The notes under the pieces were generated by a model that saw only the letters and a list, made by a program, of their open reading frames with translations, ran no database searches and had not been told where the DNA came from. Positions 25,703 to 36,914 of a stretch of 64,000 nucleotides of DNA are shown here, one piece after another; the first letter of the stretch is position 1; each line of letters begins with the position of its first letter. The position numbers and the translations under genes were made by a program. The stretch covers positions 302,844 to 366,843 of the forward strand of contig JASANH010000055.1 in assembly GCA_030248295.1 (NCBI GenBank), written 5' to 3'. This stretch comes from Mesodorylaimus sp. YZB2_4 (Eukaryota; Nematoda; Enoplea; Dorylaimida; Dorylaimidae).

Positions 25703-27435
25703 ATGATCAAGGCCATTCTATTCTCTTATTTTCTAGTCAATATTTCTTGCTCACCCACTGACGTGTTATCGTCACTTAACACTCGACTGGCGCGAGCAAA
25801 AAGAGAAGCTTTAGATGAAAGCTTTTTGTGGTCAGTTTCTTGTATTACATCGATGATTAAGAGAATAAATAGCACGGATTTTAATCGAGCTCAATTAGTC
25901 GCTTTCCAACATTCTCCTACCACTGTCTGCTTGGAGTACTCGCCTGATATCTTCCACCATATATGCATATCGTACAGAATTGCAAGCCAATGCTTGCATG
26001 CTAGTCCGAATGGAAAAATGAAGGATGCACTTGACGACTCGCTAGCATTACTTCGATTCATATGTGTGGAAGGATTTGAAGGTATGGTTATTGACTATTT
26101 TCAAACAGGCTTCGCATAAGTGTGCGTAGATTCTACTGCTTGTAGTGGTAAAATGAGAGAAATAAGGAACCAAAAATCATGAGTCTCGAAGCTTTGATTT
26201 CCGCTCACCTTTGTTTCACAAAGGTTGTGCCAAAACGGGAGTCTTGGATCCCACTTGCCTGATTTTTAGATTTTTTGCAATATTTACCCTGCATCATGTC
26301 TTCATGCCAAGAAATCAGGAAAATATGCGATCTTCAATGCCTGTCCAATCGGCGATCAGTGGAGAAGCTATCTGATTTATTTTTTCTCACTACAAGACCA
26401 TCGTATACCACGCCGATGGTCAAACATATTATTTCGCAAGCTTGCGAGTAAGAATGCTGCTTTTCTGGATTCACTGTTTAGAATGAGCCCAAACAGAACG
26501 GTCTATTATGTCTCACAAAGTAACACCGTGTCCCAAATGTTTCTATGTTTTTACTACCTGCGTAATCGAACATCGTGAATGCCATTTGCGATCGCAATCA
26601 AAGAACACAAAGGCTTGTATATGACATCTAGCACATGCAGCCAGCCTTGCGTGACAAAATAAAGGACAGCTAGAGAGGAGATTTTTTGTTAAAAGATAGA
26701 GTTTGTTAGGATGCCCGTCTTGCCTTAGCCGGCCAGCAGTAAAACCTCGAGCAAGTTGTGGGGACCAGCACACAAACATCAGCTTCCCTCTCCTGAGTGA
26801 GCCTCTCCACCTGGAGCACCTTTACACGAGGGCATCCTGGACAGGACACTGACTCCCTCGAATGATGGCGGATGGGCTGTGAACCTTGTCGGTGTTCGAC
26901 AGCCGAGACTGTCCGCTCATTTGGCTTCCGTCTCTCCACCTGGAGCACCTCGATGGTTCTGGGTGAGTCACCCACGGCCTGGCGTGCAAGGTCAGCGTGG
27001 GAATGCCTAACCACCGCACCACCGTGGCCGCCAGCTAGGGAGGAGAAACGGAACTCAAATCAAATCAGCAGTTGTATCACTGCATTACCTGGCCTTATGT
27101 CCCCAGAGATTACCCAATGTGACTTTAATAGATCGATAGGGCATCCATTTTTTAAACACGCGGGAATTTATTTTAGGTATTTAAAATGCCACGCTTTGTG
27201 CAGACGACCAGTAATCAATGAGCGATGTGGTCAAAATGCATCCGTCTTAGAGAACATAACAATTCAGCGATTATTGCTATCGATCAAACACACGATGAAA
27301 ATGTTTGCGTCACCAAAACATCTTGCCTTGCCAAGAACCTGTGATAGCCTATCCGAAAATGGAAGTTCTTGTCATAAATCATTCGCATGGAGTCTTTTGT
27401 TGCCATTGCTCGCGTTATATTCGCATTTTATGTGA
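25703..27435 (+). CDS. Secreted cysteine-rich protein with hydrophobic C-terminal tail
   Basis: Three phase-consistent exons: 25,703-26,081, 26,270-26,447 and 27,177-27,435. The product is about 270 residues. It has a signal peptide (MIKAILFSYFLVNISCS), many scattered cysteines (for example LPCIMSSCQEIRKICDLQC and LKCHALCRRPVINERC), N-glycosylation sequons, and a terminal hydrophobic segment SFAWSLLLPLLALYSHFM with almost nothing after it, as in GPI-anchored proteins. No named domain is recognised. The architecture matches the gene at 35,130-36,256 (signal, Cys-rich body, hydrophobic end), so the two may be diverged paralogues. The intron before the last exon carries SINE copy 3 in antisense. 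Confidence 0.65.
26720..27040 (-). mobile_element. tRNA-derived SINE, copy 3, internally deleted
   Basis: On the minus strand it starts GCGGCCACGGTGGTGCGGTG and soon jumps to CGCTGACCTTGCACGCCAGG, skipping the roughly 100 bp that hold the B box in copies 1 and 2. The family tail GGTGCTCCAGGTGGAGAG then occurs twice, followed by a tail resembling the end of copy 1 (GTGTGTGCTGGTCCCC type). It lies in the last intron of the secreted protein gene. Confidence 0.6.
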
Positions 27436-28497
27436 CTCTGACAACGTGATTAACGATATGATAAGAAGAGATTATTGCTCTAATGATTCTGCTGATGATG
27501 CAAAAAATACTGTCTTGCGGAGGCTTATTTCGTCTCCAACTTGTCAAAGGCATGCCGCTTAACTTATCGAATACTGTAGTATACAGCAGGTACTGCGCTG
27601 TTGGAGCTGAATACATAAATCCTCATTTTGCATTCCCCGAGACGGTTTCGAATTCTATAACCCTAGCCTCGGTTGTATTCCTACAGCCAAGACACGTTTG
27701 ATATCCTTCAAGCGCCAGGATAGACTTGTATAGATAGAGTTGTAAAACAAAATATGTAGAGAGGTTAGGGTCGAGATTTCAGTTCTGGTGCTCAAAATGG
27801 TCAAAAAAACGCAAAAACCAGCCCATTTAAATTTATGCACGAACTCACAGGCTCAATAAAAAATAAAAAAAAAATCAAAATCAAATGAAGTGCAAGGTAC
27901 TGGATCAAGATTCAGAGCCAAGATTGACGTCTGCTGCTCAGGTTATTAGACAGCTTCGGCAAGCTCGGTTTTTGGGATTTTCACTGGCGGATTTCTACCT
28001 AACCTTGGATATCAGAACCTTCCTATATACTTTATATGCAGCGTCATACAACAGAAATCTGAATTTTTCTTCATTCTCCAGGGTTTCTTGACTTTACTAA
28101 TGACTTTACTTGACTTGACTTTGAGTTTTACTAATTATTTTCATCATAACGAGTCCATTCATCATCACATGCACACCGCGTTTAGTGATTCAAAACCATG
28201 TCGGATGAATACTATTTGGTTGAGCTGTGCTAAATTTGAACTCTCTGCCTTGTAGTCCATAATTTCTGGGCACGCAGCATAACTTATCTTTATCTGAAAA
28301 TTTCTACCAGAATTTCTCTCAAACCGAGGCCTCAAATTTCCTGCAATATAGTCTGCAAAGTGGATATGTAGATCCTCGTTTGTCGAATCAATCTATCTTT
28401 CCTGTAGATCAAACACATAAGAGTGTACTCGAGGATCAAAAGACAGTCACAAAAATACAGCAGGAGAAATTTACGAGTACAAGGAGTAGCACGGTAG
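27436..28497. other. Intergenic with a short GACTTTAC tandem repeat
   Basis: No gene is supported. Around 28,085-28,130 the sequence has overlapping ACTTGACTTTACT / TGACTTTAC units. Confidence 0.4.
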
Positions 28498-29015
28498 GTG
28501 GCTAGCGCGACTCGAGCAGAATCGGATGAACTAAGATCGCATGCAATCAGGCTGAATTGGTCAGTCAAGAAAGTGATGGCTACTGTTTTCAGGGATTCGG
28601 ATGGCATAATGCTCGTCGACTTTTTACACAACCAGAGGACCATCAATGGCGCCAATTATGTTGAAGTCCTTCACAAACTGCACGACGCCTTGAAAGAGAA
28701 ACGGCTTGGCAAACTTCATCAGCGAGTTTTGTTTTACCGCGACAATGCTCCAGCGCACACCAGCAAGCAATCGAGGGTCGTTTTGAGCGAATTTCGATGG
28801 GAAATTTTGCTGCATCCACCACAGCCCTGACTTTACCCCTTCTGATTTTCTCCTATCCCCCAAGATGAAGGAAAACATCAAAGGAATCCACTGGGAGTCT
28901 ATTTCTTCAGTTGACTCTGCTCTTTTGAACTGGTTTTCATCGCAGGACCCCGGTTTTTCCAGAAACGGTCGAGAAACTTGGCATCATCGTATGGAGAAGT
29001 GCCTTGATGTAGATG
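28498..29015 (+). pseudogene. mariner transposase remnant
   Basis: The frame from 28,498 contains MATVFRDSDGIMLVDFL, RTINGANYVEVLHKL and VLFYRDNAPAHTS, which are the first and second catalytic-Asp regions of mariner-family (DD34D) transposases, then a truncated LLHPPQP. A frameshift near 28,825 separates this from the following FTPSDFLLSPKMKENIKG region in another frame, where the third catalytic Asp would lie. The N-terminal DNA-binding part is absent and no terminal repeats were found, so this is an old, inactive fragment. Confidence 0.8.
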
Positions 29016-30327
29016 GTTGGTATGTTGAAAAATAAAGTCGCGCAGGCTTGTTTTTCCCAAAGAAAATAAAAATTCCCTTTACTTTTTGAAGCACCCGTAC
29101 TCTTCATCCTTGGGGTCGATAAACGAGGACAGGTCTTATGGGGCGGGAGGCTGTCGAATCCGGGTCCCCTCACGAGGCACGGCATGGGTATGATTATCCC
29201 TCGGGGTAACCGCCGACATCGCGCGGTAGAGACTAAAATGCACCCTTGCCCGGCTAGCTTCCGGGATTGACCCTATTCGATGGCAAGATAGGGTCAAGCC
29301 GCTAGCTCGCGGGAAAAGAGCCAAAAATCGACCGTCCCCTGACCGACCAGGATGGGTTAGAAAAGACAGAATTACGAGCGGAACAGTATCGTGCCCCTGC
29401 TGACCCTGCTACCAGCAAGTTTGCAGCGCGCGCCGAGGGTGTGCCCCAAAACTTGTAGCTTTATAGGTTTATAATGTAGTACAGTGTCCGGCAACAGCCC
29501 AAAGCCGCTAAAGTAGGTGAGGCTAATTATTGGTTCTAAAATATGCGGGAAACTGCAGTCCTATCCGATCCTTACTGCTCGACTCGACTCACCGCCGGCC
29601 TGATTCCCCTCACATAGGCCTGCTACTGCCGAATCAAAGATGACTATTGTAAGTTATCGAGATATGGAGTGGCATCCGTAGCAGCATGGGCTCGCTCGAA
29701 CTCAAACCGATCTCATGCTGTGAAGAATATAAGAGAATCCATTAGCTCCTATACAAAATTATCGTCCTATTTGTTTCTAGGTCGCCTTCACCCTCTCGAA
29801 GGCCTCATCGCCTCCTAAAGCTAACAAAAATAATATTAGATTGGATTGGACGGTCCTTTTAGAAACATTCGTTTTGACAGAAGATTTCCCGATTGCCTAT
29901 TTGAATTCGTAAAGCGCTCACCTTGTTACGCCCACTTTCGGCCTCAGTGACAATAAGTCTTGAGTTGGCTCTATGAATGAAGCAAATGAAAGAATATGGG
30001 TAAGCTGGCTGGATTGTACTTTCAGTGCAGTACGTGGGCCCCCTTACGGGTCTTAATTACTGCACCCCTCACGCCCATTCTCACGCCCCCTCACGGGTCT
30101 TAATTACTGTACCTATAATCACTGGGTGTAAAGAAAAGATTTTCGAACTAGTAGCATTTTCAAGCATCTTAGTCCTCAGACGGAAACGTCCTTTTGTCTA
30201 ATGCTACACGCTTTATGCGCACTTTCTATACTCGCCGGATTAGAAAATATGCGCAGGTTAGCTGTAAGAGGGACCTCTGCCATTTTCTGGTCAGTGCACT
30301 TACTATCAACCGCAGAGCTGGGCAGTC
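29016..30327. other. Intergenic, no recognisable gene
   Basis: Holds a GC-richer block (29,120-29,350) and a locally duplicated CACGGGTCTTAATTACTG at about 30,045-30,110. No exon with family support; small frames are not convincing. Confidence 0.4.
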
Positions 30328-31332
30328 ATGGCATCACTAAATGTTCCAGACTTAAAAAATACTTCACCGTCGCCAGTGATCTCGACTTCTGATGCTCTTG
30401 TGCAGCTAAAAATTGATACGGCCTACATAGTTTTGGGTGGATTAGCCATAGCAACAAATGGCATTATTTTTTACGTTTTGGCCATGGACCCTAAACTATT
30501 CAAAAGATCCGCTTTTATATTCAACATAACATTGAGTCATTTACTGGGCAGCTGCCACATGTGTTTCAGTGGATGCTATCGTGTGGCGAACCACGACATC
30601 CTCGGCCAAAAGACCAGTCCTTGGTTCTGCGTAGCTCACGCCTGGACCCTGTTTTATGGTTTGGAGTTTCAAACCATGGGTTTCCTTCTCGCTACTGCTG
30701 GCCTGGAGCGATTCTTGGCTGTGAATATGCCGAATTGGTATCGGGTCAATTGGAATAACAAGCTCTCATGGAAATTATCAGCAGGGGCATTCATCTTTGG
30801 CTGTACAGGTGTGGGGTGGGGATTATATAACACGTCTAAGACTGCGCTAGTGCCAAGAAGGTGCCCGATGGGAACAGTCTACGGAATGGACTACATAGCT
30901 TATGCCGCCGCTATCTCGTCATTTGGTGGTGCGATAGCAGCCTTGACAACCTTACTGGCTTTGCTTAAAGGAAAAAGACGCTTCTCAAAAATGGCCGCTG
31001 CCAGCCAGCAAACGCAAAAAATGATGAAACAACTGCAGATAACAAGAACCATGTTGACGGTGGCATTTCTGGATTTCTTTCTCACAGTGCCCCCAAATTT
31101 TGCGCTTTTTGTGAGCCAAGCGAATCAAAATATTCCGTTCAACCCGTATCTGCCGTATTTCTCTAATATAGCCTATTCCATCAATGGAATGGCCAATTTT
31201 GTGGCGTATATCATCCTTAACCGAGAATTTCGAAGCGCCATGTTTGCATTGTTAGCAAGACTCGGTGCACCAATTGGCGACCAAGCCCAGGTCATACCAG
31301 TCTCGAGCACTCGCAATGTTGGTGTTCATTAG
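30328..31332 (+). CDS. Seven-transmembrane GPCR, intronless (nematode-like chemoreceptor or rhodopsin class)
   Basis: One uninterrupted 334-residue frame. Seven hydrophobic helices are visible: AYIVLGGLAIATNGIIFYVL (TM1, with the G-x-x-x-N pattern), SAFIFNITLSHLLGSCHMC (TM2), TMGFLLATAGLERFLAVNM (TM3, ending in ERF in place of DRY), KLSWKLSAGAFIFGCTGVGW (TM4), AYAAAISSFGGAIAALTTLL (TM5), MLTVAFLDFFLTVPPNFALF (TM6) and IAYSINGMANFVAYIILNRE (TM7, with an NxxxY-like end). The short loops and the ERF/LNREFR signature resemble srsx-like receptors of nematodes. Ligand unknown. An in-frame ATG at 30,328 follows a plausible untranslated stretch. Confidence 0.8.
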   Translation: MASLNVPDLKNTSPSPVISTSDALVQLKIDTAYIVLGGLAIATNGIIFYVLAMDPKLFKRSAFIFNITLSHLLGSCHMCFSGCYRVANHDILGQKTSPWFCVAHAWTLFYGLEFQTMGFLLATAGLERFLAVNMPNWYRVNWNNKLSWKLSAGAFIFGCTGVGWGLYNTSKTALVPRRCPMGTVYGMDYIAYAAAISSFGGAIAALTTLLALLKGKRRFSKMAAASQQTQKMMKQLQITRTMLTVAFLDFFLTVPPNFALFVSQANQNIPFNPYLPYFSNIAYSINGMANFVAYIILNREFRSAMFALLARLGAPIGDQAQVIPVSSTRNVGVH

Positions 31333-32450
31333 CCCGAACGAGGAGTGGAAAGGCGACGATTGGGAAAATGGTAATTTGATTCAAAATGAATGCAGAATAG
31401 AAAAAAGGTATTTATGTAGTGAATATAGGGTAAAAGTGCAGTCCACCCATAAATACTGAAGCAGGGTAGTCTGGAAAATATGGAAAGTTGTAGTTCGACT
31501 GGCGGATATACTGTAACTAGGAGGTTACAACTGAGGTTTTATAAAAAGCGATCTTGAAAAAATTGTTTGTCTAAGAAGCGCAGAAGACATTTTACAGATA
31601 TACAGAATTGATATGGAACTAAGAGGTGACAGGAGCTGCAGCTGACTGCTCTCTGACCGTAGCTTACAATAAGTTGCTTCTGCCCACTCTGAATGGTTCT
31701 CGAATTCTGATAACGTGGGGAGGGCCTCGACTAGGTCATCTATCATGCGGCTCACTTTTTGGTTACCTCAGCGGTTCTGCAATGCTCTTTTTGTACAGTC
31801 CACAGTAAGTATCTCTTCATCATGCAGTCTCTCCTCCACTGCTAAACATTCCGTCCGTAGATACTACTAGAACAAAAGCCATGTCACTCTGGGTAAGGTT
31901 TGCTCATCCAAAATAATTTTTCACTCGATCGCGCTTTTCTGTGTAAAATAACTAAATGCGCTTATTACCGCATGTAGTATCTAGTATACTGATATGGTAC
32001 ATATAAAAGTATGTAGTATGTGTAGTGAATACTGGGTCGATTTGTGGTGATGGCTGCTGATAGCCTAAATGTACTACTGGATCAACATACTGTACTGTAT
32101 ACTCATTTATATTACATAATACTACATGCAAATTGAGAAAAATTAAACGTTTTGGCTGCGTCCCACAGTCTTTATTAGCGCGAACAGAAGATGACTAGCG
32201 CCTATTCGGCGATCTGTGGCATCTAATAGTCAATTTCATCAGCGCACGACACCAAAATCGACACCAAATAACCGGCGACACCAACAACGGTGCGGCCGCA
32301 CGGCTAAATTATACGTAAGTTATAAATCTGCTTGCTATAAACTAGGATCTAGTGGCATTCTCTCTTCAAGTTACGTATATGAACTGTATTCGTGTCTACG
32401 GTACCTCACGAACTTTAGGACACTATCTTTGTGGGTGCACTTCTACTATA
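31333..32450. other. Intergenic, no recognisable gene
   Basis: Between the GPCR and the Tc1 insertion. AT-rich with repeated GTAGTAT/TACTGTA-like words around 31,970-32,120. No exon is supported. Confidence 0.4.
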
Positions 32451-34115
32451 CAATGGCGGACAAAAATAATCGGACACCTGCAAAAAGTTGGGTATCGGCG
32501 CCTTATCTGTGAACTTTTTCCTCATTCGTGCAATAGAGACCAATAGTAGGATATGGCTGGATAGAGAATCGTTTGTTTGACAACACCCATCGATCGGAAT
32601 CCAGTTCTCTTTTACTGTTAATCATTGAAACAAGAGAAAAGATAAGTGGCCACAAATATTTCCAGGACAAAAATAATCGCACAGTTACAGATTTTCTGGT
32701 TTTCCTTTGTTGACGGAGGCCAGTTATGTTCAGGTTTGGTTCCTGGTCTGAGGGTATAAAAAGAGGTGCCTCAGGCGTAGGATATCAGGGTCTCTTTTTT
32801 ACCATCGAAATGGCGACTCGAAAATCTCATTTGACTATTGGACAACGGTCATTGGTGGTCGATCTAAAGAACCAAGGTCGATCGTATGGACAAATCGCCA
32901 AGGTCACGGGCTTCAAGCGCTCCACCATCTTCTCGATCATCAAAAAATCGAAAATCTCCAAGACAGTCGAAGATTTGCCTGGCCGTGGTCGAAAACGCAA
33001 GACGACACCCAGAATCGATCGCGAAATAGCGAGCAAAGTCAAGGCGAATTGGCGAATATCGGCGGTCCAAGTGGCTAGGACTCGAACAATCCAAGAACAT
33101 CACGATTTCGTCCAAAACCATTTGCCGACGTCTGCATGAAGCCGATTTCCGATCGCGCACTGCCCGCAAAAAAATTATTCCTTTCCGATCGGCACATGAA
33201 AGCTCGTCTGCGTTCCGCCCTGGAACACAGGAACAAGCCCTTGGCGTATTGGAGAAAGATCTTGTGGTCAGACGAATCGAAATTCAATCTTGTATCATCG
33301 GATGGTCCAACCAAAGTGTGGCGGAAGGCAGGTGAAGCGTACAAGGTAAGCTGCACTCGTGGGACAGTCAATGTCGGTGGTGGCAATGTCATGGTTTGGG
33401 GGGTGCATGGCCCTTCAATGGCAATGGCCAATTGGAGTTCATCGATGATCGAATGAATGCCGAGCGTTATTGTCGCATTTTGGACAACAATTTGTTCCAG
33501 TCCGCTGATCAATTGTACATGCCAGCCGATTTCATCTTTTAGCAGGACAATGATCCCAAGCATACAGCGCGCAGAACCAACGATTGGTTCGACGAATTTG
33601 GTGTCCACTTGCTGGAATGGCCAGCACAGAGTCCAGACCTCAATCCCATCGAGCATTTGCGGTATCTACTCGAAATCGAATTGGGCGATCGTCGATTCAA
33701 GACCAAAGATGAGTTTAAAGCTGCACTGACCCAAGCCTGGCAACGATTGAGCTTCCAAAAAATTCGCAATCTGGTCGATGCAATGCCGCGGCGGCTGGAG
33801 ACAGTCATCAAAGCGAAAGGAGGTCAAACAAAGTACTGATCAATTGTCTGTGATCGAATTTTGTGCATAAAAGTTTACGCGTGCGAATATTTTTGTCCCT
33901 TTACTTTTTTGGGTGATGCTTGGAAAAACGATTGGCAAACCGCCTTGTTTGTCTTTGATAAAAAAACGAACTGATGGATCTTACTCAGCGAAAAAAACTG
34001 CGTAAAACAAGCCGCTAATCAGTTTCTAAACATGAGCAGTAAATTAGCTAAAGCATCTCAAATGCTGCAGACCCCCTTTTTTCTTATGTGTCCGATTATT
34101 TTTGTCCCCCCACTG
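32451..34115 (+). mobile_element. Tc1/mariner-superfamily transposon with intact ends
   Basis: Ends are CAATGGCGGACAAAAATAAT and, reversed, CAGTGGGGGGACAAAAATAA, each continuing into TCGGACAC. TA dinucleotides flank both ends (32,449-32,450 and 34,116-34,117), the target duplication of this superfamily. Total length 1,665 bp. It holds one transposase-derived region (32,810-33,839). The good preservation of the ends against a broken transposase suggests either recent decay or sequencing errors. Confidence 0.88.
32810..33839 (+). pseudogene. Tc1-type transposase, broken
   Basis: Starts at ATG 32,810 with an HTH-rich paired-like N-terminus (LTIGQRSLVVDLKNQGRSYG, QIAKVTGFKRSTIFSII) and a GRGRKRKT basic box. 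The frame shifts near 33,085. It resumes with ICRRLHEADFRSRTARKK and LWSDESKFNL (first catalytic Asp). It shifts again near 33,400 in a Gly/Val stretch (NVMVWG). A TAG at about 33,539 stands immediately before QDNDPKHTA (second catalytic Asp). SPDLNPIEHLRYLLEIEL (catalytic Glu of DD34E) and a normal end follow. At least two frameshifts and one stop make it non-functional as written. Confidence 0.88.
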
Positions 34116-35129
34116 TATATACGCATCACACATTTGCCAGGTGAAAGTCATTTTACAAGTAGAGGCTGAAAATCATATCACAAATGGTCGCCTTCACAAG
34201 TCCATGTGACACTTTTAGGCATCTTCAAACCAAATAATAGAAATGGTTCATAATAGTAAAATTGTTCAATTTTGTACCAGCTGTGCTGGCAGATCGGACT
34301 GTTATAAAACATTTCCATTTCGTTTTCTTGTATTGTAGACCCTGACCATAGTGTTTTGTATGGACCACAATCGGAAAATTTTGCCGACTTTTGACCAAAT
34401 TTTGTCAAAAGTCAAACTTGACGGAAAAACATAACACTGTTGCTTAAAATATGAGTTTTTCCGGCACCTTTTGCCATCAAGAGGCACTTTTCTTCGCTAG
34501 CTGGTCACCATAAATCCCACATTTCAGGCGATCTCATGGAGCCTATTGTGATTTGTAACCACTGCGAGCCCCAGACAGCATAATATTGCCCTTTGATAGT
34601 TACATTCGTATAACGTCATGATACCGGCCATGCGCCTTCCGTAGAGAAGGCATGGTCACGATCTGTCGATCTTTGACATTACAAGAACAAAAACTGACTG
34701 CTACTCTGCTGCTATACTTGGCGTACGTCATATCCTTTGCCGCCTTCCTTGGCTCATCGCTGAGAAATCGAGTAATAGCTATCCAAGCCAAAATGTTAAG
34801 AAGGTGAAAAAAGCGAAAATGAGAATTCGCCTACCTGAATATTTGATCTTTGAGCAATGATTCATTTCCAATTGCAATCTGATGCGAAGCTTTGTTGCGA
34901 CTCGCGTCAATACCAGGATCATGCGAGAAAGATTTACGTATCAAACGAATTTGGCGTCAGCCAACATTCTGATTCATTTCAGGCATAGAAAGCAGGTTTA
35001 GCAGCATAACGCAAAGCGGATAGCATATATTTAGTTCTGGCTAATATATTTCAAGCTGCGCAGAAACTTTGCAGAATTGGGCTAGTTATATTGCATTTAC
35101 AATAAAGTACGATTCTTTTGAGCGCGAAA
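34116..35129. other. Intergenic, no recognisable gene
   Basis: AT-rich stretch between the Tc1 copy and the next secreted-protein gene. Short frames have no motif. Promoter of the downstream gene presumably at its right end. Confidence 0.4.
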
Positions 35130-36256
35130 ATGAGAATTTTCTTGGTCATTTTTATTTGCTGTTGCTATCGGGCTATTGCAAGTAAGATGCTACATTTGTA
35201 TTGTGCTATGCTTCAATACTGTAAAATAAGGATTTGCTGGAATCGTTTGCAAATGACAGTAATTTTGACTTATAGTCTTCATTCTCCTTTCGAGATTTTT
35301 ATTAAAGTCTTTGTGTCTTTACCAGATGAAGAACAAAGAGCCGATAAACAAAGTGACCACAAAATGTCGGTACAACTTATCGTGAATCAGCTGTTTGCAC
35401 CTTTGGACAAGAGTTACATCTGCTCGCAAAATTGTTTCAACTCTTTTTATCTGAATGTTACCAATCTTACCAATCATGTAGCGGACAATATGACATATTC
35501 AATCAACGCCATGTGCAATGATGCGGAGGAGTTTCGGAACTGCTTGAAACTATGCCCGGAAGGCTTGAGAAAACGTGGTTTCTCGATGGGAGCAGATTTG
35601 ATATTAAAAAGTGGGTGCGGTGATCTCGCAAAAGGTAGGATCCGTTTTTAGTGTCATCAACTGGATTCCTAGGAAGAAACTTTGTTCGAAATTTGCAAAT
35701 TTTAACGGTTCGATAATAATCTTCAAATGCTTTTCAGCTCTTTTGGAAAATATGGAAAACCTACAATGCATTCAAAACCTGACCACCGACCTTTTCATAA
35801 ACTTTACATTGGTAAACGATACAATTCGGGCTGATTGTCAAATTGACAATTTAGAAAATATGACACAATCAGTTCTTAGAGGCGAAAGCGATGTGAATCT
35901 TTTTACCAATATCACTGGTGAAGTGTGCTGGTAAGAGGGATCTTGTACTTATAATTAAGTTCGCAACAATAAATGACAACCATAATGATTTATTTTCATT
36001 TAGTGCGGTCAATTCGACAGTCATTTTACTTGAGCAATATATGCGCGACAACAACTGCAGCAAGCATATTAGTGATGTCTACATCCAATCACTAAGAAAC
36101 GCTTGGCGGTCCGACGTAATGGAGTATGCATTCAATATTGGAGTGGATAGAAGCTCGTTACCAGGTGTGTGCAATTGGGATCATAACGTATCATCAGCTG
36201 CAAAAGCCTCTTTCCTTCTGGTTGCGATAATGTTTTTGATTTCGAAGATACTATGA
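35130..36256 (+). CDS. Secreted cysteine-rich glycoprotein with hydrophobic C-terminal tail
   Basis: Four exons joined in phase: 35,130-35,181, 35,326-35,634, 35,738-35,930 and 36,004-36,256. The first ATG is at 35,130 and gives the signal peptide MRIFLVIFICCCYRAIA. The mature part has about a dozen cysteines spaced along it (ICSQNCFNSF, FRNCLKLC, CGDLAK, LQCIQN, ADCQI, NNCSKH, GVCNWD) and many N-x-T/S sequons. It ends in SSAAKASFLLVAIMFLISKI, a terminal hydrophobic segment typical of a GPI signal. Cysteine spacing, signal and tail resemble the gene at 25,703-27,435. Similar Cys-rich secreted families are common in nematodes; no biochemical role can be assigned. Confidence 0.75.
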
Positions 36257-36914
36257 AACTATTCATATTTTAACGGGAATTTAGCATTCGTCTTATTTAT
36301 CACCTTCTCAGTAAAATATTTCTTGTGATGGTGATGAAATAGATGATGATAGACCCGGCGAGACTGACAGCACCTAAGCTTTTCTCAACCCTGCAGCTCA
36401 GCCCTATCGCACTCACAAACAGACACACGAGTACTTTACAGGAGACACAGGCGACGAACCGGCACCTCATTCAAACTTCCCAGACAAGGGACGACTCACA
36501 ACTTCATTGCAGGATTATGTTTGTGTATGAAACGTGCAGAAGACAGGTCGGTCAAGAAATTCACCCTGGCAAATCCACTGCGCTATGGAGTCCCCAAAGC
36601 GGTCACAGTCGTGGAACTATAGCTTGTGCCTTTACCAACGAAAATTGGTTGGCTGTGTCATCGCCATTCTTTTACGTCGCTGAAGCTTACATGTAAACCG
36701 TTGGTTGAACAGTACTACCTACTCGCCATCAATTCCTACGTAGGCCGTCGAATAAGGGCAGATGTCATTTACAGAACCAGTTTTGAAAAGACCTCTTGAG
36801 GAGGTGCAGAAACAGTAGAGAAATGCTGAACGTACATCTGGTCTGTCTGCTGTTTGCTTCTTTTGGCGTAGTTCGTACCTTAATATAAGGCTCATAATTT
36901 TGTATGCCATCTGT
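36257..36914. other. Short intergenic region
   Basis: No supported exon. A plus frame at 36,343-36,696 lacks motifs and splice context. Confidence 0.4.

Noticed and set aside
26706..27014. 102-residue minus-strand frame
   Set aside because: It is the body of SINE copy 3, not a gene.
33075..33656. 193-residue minus-strand frame
   Set aside because: Antisense shadow of the Tc1 transposase, whose catalytic motifs read on the plus strand.
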